6,026 bases of DNA from Bacteroidota bacterium. Lineage in GTDB: Bacteria; Bacteroidota; Bacteroidia; Flavobacteriales_F; PHOS-HE28. Positions 1 through 4,661 of the stretch are shown here, piece after piece. The stretch's first letter is position 1, and the number at the start of each line of letters is the position of its first letter. Location: NCBI GenBank assembly GCA_023418095.1, contig JAEZDL010000203.1, forward strand, positions 1 to 6,026, in the 5' to 3' direction. The notes beneath the pieces were generated by a model. The model was not told where the DNA came from. It made no database searches and saw only the letters and a program-made list of their open reading frames with translations. A program made the translations under genes and the position numbers.

Positions 1-2191
1 TATCGGTGAGGATGTAGGAGTAATCCTGCGCGCCTCCGCCAGTGTTCATGAATGCGATCGATCCCACTGGATCATTCACGCAGATGACAGCTTCATCCTC
101 GCCAAGGTCGGTGCTTACGCTGCCGCCCAGACAGAAGTTCACCGCTACCGATCCGGTGAGGCAGATGTTGAAATCGCCCGTCTGGCCATCCTCAAGATCG
201 GAGTAGATCATGATGATGTGATCGGTATCCGGCGTAGTCGTCACTATGATCGGTGCTGCAGGTGAGATCTCACATGCGATCGGTCCATCACCCGTGCAAT
301 CCGTGAAGACCGCGATACCCCAGTTTTCCATCGTAACTCCGGTAAGGTCGATCGTTACTTCGGTGTTCGCACCGGAATTGAAGACGTAATAGACATCGGC
401 GAAACCTACCGTGGATGGATCGCAGGCTGGTGAAATGGTCCCCGCGGTGGAGAAGATGTTCGAACCGGACACTTCGTTGCCAGCACAATCGCCGGTGGCG
501 TAGATGTTCAAGCCTTGTGCATTCGTGCACAGGTCATTGGCAGGCGTGCAATCCTCCACTTCGTAGGCAGCGCCCGCAAGGTCGAGGCTTGCGCAGATCG
601 TACCGCCGCCCTGCTGCAACATGGCGTTCACTTCGGCCGCCGTGGTGGAACCGATCACGATGTCGCTCAGGTTCAACGTGGCCGGGTCGAACACGAGTGA
701 ATGGATCGTGTACGATCCAACTGTGCCGATCTCGAATACAGGAGTGATGCTCACTTCGAGGATCACCATGTCGGGACCTTGCGTGAGGACGAAGACCTGC
801 TGATACCCGGTGGGGATCACAGCATCATTGTTCAAGATCGCTTCCATGCCAGCGATGCCGTCGATCAGGCAAACTGTTCCGATCACCGGTGTAAGCGTGC
901 CTGCGAACGCATCACAGGGCTCGCAAACGATCACTTCGATCGTAGCACCGGTAACATCGATGCTGCCGCAGATCTCTCCGCCGCCTTGTTGCAATAACGC
1001 ATAGATCTCGGCGATGGTAGTGGTACCGGCAACGAACAGGCTTGTATCCAGCGTGCTCTCATCGAACACCAGTGTGTGTACGGTGTATGTACCGGGGTCG
1101 TTCACGGTGAAACTGGCCGTTACGTTGCTGGTCTGGAGCACAGCATCGTCGCCGATCGAAAGCAGGTAGATGGTCGAGAAGCCTTCAGGAACAACGGCAT
1201 CACCGGTGGGGATCGGGCTCAATATTGCGGAGCCATCGACCAGGCATGTAGGGCCGGCCACCGGACCGAAGGATCCGGCGAAAGCTTCACAATCACCACC
1301 GCCGGCGCCCATCACGCAGATATCGAAAGTGGTGGTGAGCGAAAGACCCGCCCACCAATCGTTCACGCGGATGTAATATGTCTCACCGATCGTGAGTCCC
1401 GTGGCTTGGAGTGTTTCCGCTGCACCGGTGCCCGTATTCTCTGCACAGGCGATCGTTTCGGTGGCGCCGCAAATGCCGCTGCGCAGATCCACCGTTGGAT
1501 CCATGCCTGGACCCGGCGTTACCATGATGTCGTGGGACTCGGCGGTGGCCACGAACTGGAACCATACGTCGTCGCTTGAATCACCGGTCCAGCCATTGCA
1601 GGTGATCGGCGGAAGCGAAACGCCTGCATTGGCGCCATCCACATCACCGGTAACGGTCACACAGGTCTCGTTGGGGACCAATGTGATCGCACCGGCGCAT
1701 TCGTCGTTCGCTGGTGGTGTGGCGCTGCAAGGTGTGGCCGTGAAGTTCAACGTGTAATCCCCTGTCGCACCCGGAAGGGATTCGACCAGGTAGAAATACG
1801 TGCCGGCAGGAAGTTGGAAGTACGGAATGGTGAAGTTGTTGTCGCCACAGGAGGTCTGTTCGATCCCCGTATCCGGATGGCGTGCGAAATTGCCGAAGCC
1901 GTTCGTGGTGCAGCCGGTGTACAGCGTGCGGTGTGCCGTGGTGAACGCCGGATCGGTGCCGCAGTAGGAGATGATCAGGTCGGAACATTCCGTCAATGTG
2001 AAGGCTTCCCAGACGTGTGGTACGCCGATATTGATCGCATCCGTTGCACCTTCATTGTTGCCGGTGACCGTTACGGTTGCGCCCGGCGCCACGACAACTG
2101 TATCCGCCTGCCAGCAGTTATCGTTCGGTGGTTGTGCGGCGATCGTTCCCGATATCAGGATCGAGAGTATACCTAGTAACAATTGCTTCAT
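1..2191 (-). CDS. Large secreted modular cysteine-rich protein, N-terminal 730 residues (3' end outside window)
   Basis: One reading frame stays open from the ATG at 2191 to the left edge, so the C-terminus, including any type IX secretion sorting domain, is not seen. Residues 1-19 look like a signal peptide: Lys2, a hydrophobic stretch LLLGILSILISGTI, then a likely cut after Ala19 just before QPPND. The mature part is built from two module types. Type B modules (about residues 20-155, 158-293 and 549-680) start with P-x-N-D-x-C or P-A-N-D-x-C, are rich in Thr, Gly, Asp and aromatic residues, and look like beta-sandwich domains. Type A modules (301-423 and 426-548) are tandem copies of each other. 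A possible third A-like module starts near residue 684. Such module strings are common in exported Bacteroidota surface proteins. I see no catalytic motif, so adhesion or a structural role is inference. The start is supported by the signal peptide and an A-rich leader; AGGGATC before the ATG is at most a weak ribosome site. Confidence 0.88.
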   Translation of the reverse strand, partial: MKQLLLGILSILISGTIAAQPPNDNCWQADTVVVAPGATVTVTGNNEGATDAINIGVPHVWEAFTLTECSDLIISYCGTDPAFTTAHRTLYTGCTTNGFGNFARHPDTGIEQTSCGDNNFTIPYFQLPAGTYFYLVESLPGATGDYTLNFTATPCSATPPANDECAGAITLVPNETCVTVTGDVDGANAGVSLPPITCNGWTGDSSDDVWFQFVATAESHDIMVTPGPGMDPTVDLRSGICGATETIACAENTGTGAAETLQATGLTIGETYYIRVNDWWAGLSLTTTFDICVMGAGGGDCEAFAGSFGPVAGPTCLVDGSAILSPIPTGDAVVPEGFSTIYLLSIGDDAVLQTSNVTASFTVNDPGTYTVHTLVFDESTLDTSLFVAGTTTIAEIYALLQQGGGEICGSIDVTGATIEVIVCEPCDAFAGTLTPVIGTVCLIDGIAGMEAILNNDAVIPTGYQQVFVLTQGPDMVILEVSITPVFEIGTVGSYTIHSLVFDPATLNLSDIVIGSTTAAEVNAMLQQGGGTICASLDLAGAAYEVEDCTPANDLCTNAQGLNIYATGDCAGNEVSGSNIFSTAGTISPACDPSTVGFADVYYVFNSGANTEVTIDLTGVTMENWGIAVFTDCTGDGPIACEISPAAPIIVTTTPDTDHIIMIYSDLEDGQTGDFNICLTGSVAVNFCLGGSVSTDLGEDEAVICVNDPVGSIAFMNTGGGAQDYSYILTD
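152..547 (-). repeat. Module B, copy 3 (residues 549-680)
   Basis: The module starts TPANDLC directly after the second A repeat and contains FADVYYVFNSGANTEVTIDL, then FTDCTGDGPIACE and the closing segment DTDHIIMIYSDLEDG followed by DFNICLTG. It has the same order of elements as copy 2: N-D-x-C start, V-[WY]-[FY] strand, paired cysteines, closing strand. Its position shows that the A pair is inserted between B modules. Confidence 0.6.
548..916 (-). repeat. Tandem protein repeat A, copy 2 (residues 426-548)
   Basis: This is the second copy, from Cys426 to Cys548, at a spacing of 125 residues (375 bp) from copy 1. It shares AFAG, CLIDG, NDAVIP, GSYTIHSLVFD and MLQQGGGTICAS with copy 1. Cysteines near the start, at the CL-x-DG motif, in the GGG-x-IC motif and at the end sit in matching columns. 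The DNA of the two copies has drifted at many codons, so this is an old duplication rather than a recent slippage event. Confidence 0.85.
923..1291 (-). repeat. Tandem protein repeat A, copy 1 (residues 301-423)
   Basis: This cysteine-bordered module of about 123 residues runs from Cys301 to Cys423. Landmarks are AFAG near its start, CLVDG, GDAVVP, the segment GTYTVHTLVFD, and LLQQGGGEICGS followed by a short beta-like end. It aligns without a gap to the following copy over 121 columns, with 57 identities by hand count (about 47%). I do not recognise a named domain family. The alternation of hydrophobic and Thr/Val residues suggests an all-beta fold. Confidence 0.85.
1313..1720 (-). repeat. 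Module B, copy 2 (residues 158-293)
   Basis: The module starts PPANDEC and contains SSDDVWFQFVAT, then GICGATETIACAEN and the segment LTIGETYYIRVNDWW followed by TTTFDICV. The VWFQF, 'C…CAEN' and GETYYIRV pattern is often seen in secreted Bacteroidota proteins with repeated N-D-x-C modules. It is related to copy 1 by the shared start and end motifs, with low overall identity. Confidence 0.65.
1727..2134 (-). repeat. Module B, copy 1 (residues 20-155)
   Basis: The first module after the signal peptide starts QPPNDNC and ends near the TATPC boundary. It contains HVWEAFTL, a Cys-rich middle with YTGCTTNGFG and SCGDNN, then the segment LPAGTYFYLVES followed by GDYTLNF. The GTYFYLVES / GDYTLNF end is typical of exported beta-sandwich modules of the pre-peptidase-C type, in which a polypeptide strand pair closes the domain. 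That family resemblance is inferred from pattern only. Confidence 0.6.
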
Positions 2192-2226
2192 GATCCCTGG
2201 TTGTCTTTGTTATGGTTGTAGGGGTA

Positions 2227-2234
2227 CAAAGATC
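2227..2234 (-). promoter_or_regulatory. Candidate -7 element for the secreted-protein gene
   Basis: On the minus strand these bases read GATCTTTG, one mismatch from the Bacteroidota -7 consensus TAnnTTTG. A start of transcription near 2220 would give a leader of about 30 nt, which is A-rich (ATAACAAAGACAACC). There is no good TTG-type -33 element at the expected distance upstream, so this is a weak call. Confidence 0.22.
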
Positions 2235-2408
2235 ACTTCATAATAAGCCGATCCGCCCGCTTGCCCGTAGTATTTTATCCACACGGGTTCCATGCAATGC
2301 CCGCCGATCCTGCGATCGTTCTGATGTCCAGTGCTTTTATCCGCGATCATACGGCGTATCCAATGCACTTAACCATTCCAGTTCAAGGATGGCTTTGATC
2401 GCAGCAGA

Positions 2409-2416
2409 TACTTTTG
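2409..2416 (+). promoter_or_regulatory. TAnnTTTG match directly before the SDR start
   Basis: TACTTTTG is an exact fit to the Bacteroidota -7 consensus TAnnTTTG and ends 5 nt before the ATG at 2422. If it is used, transcription would begin at or next to the start codon and give a leaderless mRNA. There is no TTG at the usual -33 distance (the nearest TTTG, at 2394-2397, is too close), so it may be chance. Confidence 0.2.
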
Positions 2417-2421
2417 GACCG

Positions 2422-3198
2422 ATGGATATCCAACTTACCGGAAGGAATGCGCTCGTTTGTGGAAGCACGCAGGGCATCGGGCTCGCCACCGCGACATTGT
2501 TCGCACAGCTTGGCGCGAACGTGATACTTCTCGCCAGGGATGAGGAAAAGCTCGATCGAACGCTTCAGGAACTCGCCACTCGGGGAGCGCAGAAGCATTC
2601 CTACATCGTTGCCGACATGGCCAGGCGGGAGCTTTCAGAACGGATCGCGGAAAGAACGACCAACGTGGACATCCTCGTGAACAACACCGGTGGGCCGCCT
2701 CCCGGGCTCGCGCATGAGGCCGATCCAGAAGCTTTCGCGAAAGCGTTCAGCCTGCATCTTCTCAGCTTTCAAACACTGGTGCGCGCCATTGTGCCTGGAA
2801 TGAAGGAGCGCCGCAATGGAAGGATCATCAATGTGATCAGCACGAGCGTGAAACAGCCGCTCCCGAACTTGGGCGTGAGCAATACGATCCGTGGTGCGGT
2901 GGCCAACTGGAGCAAGACGCTTGCGAATGAATTGGGTCAATACGGGATCACGGTGAACAACGTGCTTCCCGGCGCCACCGCAACGGAACGGCTCGCCACC
3001 ATCATCAGTAACAAGGCTGCCGCCACCGGACTTGCCAACAAAACGATCGAAGAAGAGATGTTGAAGGAGATCCCGTTGCGCCGGTTCGCCCGGCCGGAGG
3101 AGATCGCCGGAGCGATCGCATTCCTTGCCGGCCCGGCAGGCGCCTACATCAACGGCATCAATCTGCCGGTGGATGGTGGCCGCACGGCCTCCCTTTAA
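2422..3198 (+). CDS. SDR family oxidoreductase-like protein with a degenerate active site
   Basis: This 258-residue protein has the length and order of a classical short-chain dehydrogenase/reductase. A Rossmann nucleotide loop is at residues 13-20 (CGSTQGIG, variant of TGxxxGIG), NNTGG (87-91) stands for the usual NNAG, a central GRIINVIS strand ends at Ser140, and the C-terminal RFARPEEIAGAIAFLAGPAG / INLPVDGG block is typical. Ser140 is at the catalytic Ser position, but 13 residues later, where Tyr is expected, there is Ser153, and the Lys of YxxxK is Arg157. This fits a 3-oxoacyl-ACP-reductase-like SDR subgroup known to depart from both the cofactor motif and the catalytic tetrad. The reaction and substrate cannot be told, and it may not be a reductase. 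The ATG at 2422 is chosen because MDIQLTGRNALV is the standard SDR beginning; ATG 2389 would add an 11-residue tail. It appears monocistronic. Confidence 0.9.
   Translation: MDIQLTGRNALVCGSTQGIGLATATLFAQLGANVILLARDEEKLDRTLQELATRGAQKHSYIVADMARRELSERIAERTTNVDILVNNTGGPPPGLAHEADPEAFAKAFSLHLLSFQTLVRAIVPGMKERRNGRIINVISTSVKQPLPNLGVSNTIRGAVANWSKTLANELGQYGITVNNVLPGATATERLATIISNKAAATGLANKTIEEEMLKEIPLRRFARPEEIAGAIAFLAGPAGAYINGINLPVDGGRTASL
3175..3192. terminator. Weak hairpin at the convergent gene ends
   Basis: GGtGGCC (3175-3181) can pair with GGCCtCC (3186-3192) around a GCAC loop, six pairs with one T-T mismatch. It ends just before CTTTAATT on the plus strand, so it could slow transcription of the SDR gene at its last codons. 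For the minus-strand cluster it lies just past the stop codon. It has no proper T-run in either direction, so this is a weak candidate; no better terminator is visible between the converging genes. Confidence 0.2.
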
Positions 3199-3917
3199 TT
3201 GCGCCGCAGCACCAGCGGGATCTGGTAATACACCGCCACCGGATGGCCACCCTGTGAACCGGGAACGAATCGTGGGAGCGAACGGATCACCTGCACGATC
3301 TCTTCCTCGATCAATGGATCTACCTTGGGTGCGCAATGGATCCGGCCGATCGAGCCTTCGGCGTCTATCTCGAAGGTGACCGTGGTGCGCACCGATCCCA
3401 TCATTCCTTCGGGAATTCGCAGGTTGCGTTCGAGATGACGTTGGATCCGTTGTTCGGTGCATTCCTTCGTTCTCTCCATATCCGGCCGGCTGCAATTCGC
3501 AAAATGGGGTAGGATCTCCGGATTCAGGAGTGGCATGTTCATTCCAGCAGGCGCGGCCGTGGCGGTATCGATCGCTGCGCTGGGGGCGGGTATTTCGGGA
3601 CCTGTCCGGTCGATCACGGGATCGATCACTGGATCCGGTGGGATCACCTCATCCAACGCTTTTACCGGACCCGTGGACCACTTCTCTTTCGCAGGCGCAG
3701 GCGGTTTCATCTCCTTCTTTGCTTCAGGCGGTACCACATGAATGAGTTGTGGCTCCCAGGGAAGTTCGATCGGATCGAACGGTCCATATGCTGGAAGCGA
3801 TCCATATGTTGTCCATTCAAACGCGATCAGCGTGAACGTAAGGCTTGCCGTGAAGCCGATAAACGCACGTCTTGCGAACCCGCGCGCCTGTTCTTTCCAT
3901 TGATGCATTTTCTCCAT
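3195..3917 (-). CDS. TonB C-terminal-domain protein (energy-transducer-like), 240 residues
   Basis: The protein has a short basic cytoplasmic N-terminus (residues 1-16), one membrane span (about 17-34, AFIGFTASLTFTLIAF), a Pro/Glu/Lys-rich periplasmic linker (about 50-125, with PPEAKKEMKPPAPAKEK and a DPVI-DPVI-D repeat), and a C-terminal domain (about 136-238). In that domain GSVRTTVTFEIDAEGSIGRI and the final YYQIPLVLR match the TonB_C fold, which normally contacts outer-membrane TonB-dependent receptors. FANC…KEC (Cys142, Cys153) is a pattern seen in some Bacteroidota TonB-like proteins. No ExbB/ExbD genes are adjacent, so it would have to use a motor encoded elsewhere or have a non-transport role. 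It lies 42 nt behind the response regulator, probably in the same operon. Start choice is uncertain: ATG 3917 is preferred, GTG 3935 adds 6 residues, and ATG 3908 (after GGAGAAA) removes 3. Its stop overlaps the stop of the convergent SDR gene. Confidence 0.85.
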   Translation of the reverse strand: MEKMHQWKEQARGFARRAFIGFTASLTFTLIAFEWTTYGSLPAYGPFDPIELPWEPQLIHVVPPEAKKEMKPPAPAKEKWSTGPVKALDEVIPPDPVIDPVIDRTGPEIPAPSAAIDTATAAPAGMNMPLLNPEILPHFANCSRPDMERTKECTEQRIQRHLERNLRIPEGMMGSVRTTVTFEIDAEGSIGRIHCAPKVDPLIEEEIVQVIRSLPRFVPGSQGGHPVAVYYQIPLVLRRN

Positions 3918-3945
3918 GGTCCTGTCGTTTCCCACAGAACCATGG
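3914..3945 (-). promoter_or_regulatory. Intercistronic RNA hairpin over the TonB-like start codon
   Basis: In the minus-strand transcript CCAUGGUUCUGU pairs with ACAGGACCAUGG, 12 pairs including one U-G wobble, around the 8-nt loop GGGAAACG. The preferred start codon (3917-3915) lies in the 3' arm, the GTG alternative spans the 5'-arm/loop junction, and the ATG at 3908 lies 5 nt past the stem. No U-run follows, so it is not a simple terminator. It could limit TonB translation relative to the regulator or protect a processed mRNA end; either role is inference. Confidence 0.5.
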
Positions 3946-3959
3946 CGGACGGCCGATCA

Positions 3960-4661
3960 TTACGCGTTGCGTGCGATCATGCGGAAACCTTTGCCATGTA
4001 CATTTATGATCTCCACTTTGGGATCTTCGCGCAAGTATTTGCGGAGCTTCGCGATATACACGTCCATGCTGCGTCCGCTGAAATAACTGTCGTTGCCCCA
4101 GACCTCCTGCAGGGCATGCGTACGCTCGAGCACTTCGTTCTGGCTGGCGCACAGAAGGCGCAATAATTCCGATTCTTTGGTGGTGAGCTTGCGCTCGCCT
4201 GCAGGTGTTTTCAGCAACTGCCTGCGTGGCTCGAATTCCGAATCACCGAATTCATACCGATCGGGTTCCTCCACGCGCGGTTTCACGCCCTGCGTGCGGC
4301 GCAGCACGGCGCTCACCCGCAGCAGCAGTTCCTCCATGCTGAAGGGTTTGGTGAGGTAATCATCACCACCGGCTTCGAATCCGCGGATCGTATCCTGCTT
4401 CATGCTTTTCGCCGTAAGGAAGATGATCGGCGTGGCCTGGTCCTTCTGCCTGATCTCGCGGGCAAGCGTGAATCCGTCCTTCACCGGCATCATCACATCA
4501 AGGATCAACAGATCGAACGGCGCCGATCGATAGGCCTGCAGGCCCTGTTCGCCATCGGTGCGCAGTTCGACCTCAAAGCCTTTGGCCTTCAAATAACCGC
4601 TGAGCAATTCGCCCAGGTTCGGATCATCTTCCACCAGCAGCAACCTGTTGCTCCCTGACAT
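3960..4661 (-). CDS. OmpR/PhoB-type response regulator (RprY-like)
   Basis: This 233-residue cytoplasmic DNA-binding regulator is the partner of the upstream kinase. The receiver domain (about 5-121) has the acidic cluster Glu11-Asp12-Asp13, the phosphate-accepting Asp55 in LLILDVMMP, Thr83 (FLTAK), Tyr102 and Lys105 (YLTKPF), so the phosphorylation machinery is complete. The C-terminal winged-helix domain (about 136-230) has the usual order: LTTKESELLRLL, the recognition-helix region around GRSMDVYIAKLRKYL, and the closing hairpin IINVHGKGFRMI. Length and layout fit the OmpR family, and the sequence style resembles the RprY group of Bacteroidota. Target genes are unknown; the adjacent TonB-like gene is an obvious candidate. 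The ATG at 4661 is inside the end of the kinase gene (38-nt overlap), which suggests coupled translation. MSGSNRLLLVEDD is a normal receiver beginning, so this start is likely right although no Shine-Dalgarno sequence is seen. Confidence 0.95.
   Translation of the reverse strand: MSGSNRLLLVEDDPNLGELLSGYLKAKGFEVELRTDGEQGLQAYRSAPFDLLILDVMMPVKDGFTLAREIRQKDQATPIIFLTAKSMKQDTIRGFEAGGDDYLTKPFSMEELLLRVSAVLRRTQGVKPRVEEPDRYEFGDSEFEPRRQLLKTPAGERKLTTKESELLRLLCASQNEVLERTHALQEVWGNDSYFSGRSMDVYIAKLRKYLREDPKVEIINVHGKGFRMIARNA

Larger units (their letters stand above)
2192..2421. promoter_or_regulatory. Divergent intergenic region between the secreted-protein gene and the SDR gene
   Basis: These 230 bp carry no convincing gene and must hold promoters for two genes that point away from each other. 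A frame with no stop extends from 2212 into the SDR gene, but its residues are low-quality (Arg/Ser/Cys-rich) and unlike any SDR start, so I treat it as non-coding. Visible structure includes an inverted repeat TCTTTGT (2204-2210) / ACAAAGA (2226-2232), an 11-bp odd palindrome ATACGGCGTAT at 2349-2359, and a TAnnTTTG match at 2409-2416. The operator role of any of these is not shown. Confidence 0.6.

Noticed and set aside
288..1757. Several plus- and minus-strand open frames of 60-170 codons within the secreted-protein gene
   Set aside because: All overlap a single 730-codon frame with a signal peptide and clear internal repeats. Their products are Arg/Ser/His-rich and unlike any domain.
2212..2421. 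Upstream extension of the SDR frame by 70 codons
   Set aside because: The extra residues do not resemble protein of this family, and MDIQLTGRNALV at 2422 is the standard beginning of an SDR.
3114..3121. GCGATCGC, the cyanobacterial HIP1 octamer
   Set aside because: It is a single copy and is explained by the general GATC excess. The other genes point to Bacteroidota, not cyanobacteria.
2635..3495. A 286-codon minus-strand open frame across the SDR/TonB junction
   Set aside because: It is antisense to the SDR gene and out of frame with the TonB gene, both of which encode recognisable domains. Its product is Arg/Gly/His-rich with no domain.
3609..3635. Short GATC-rich direct repeat in the TonB-like gene
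   Set aside because: It encodes DPVI-DPVI-D in the proline-rich linker, where short repeats are usual. It is not a separate DNA element.
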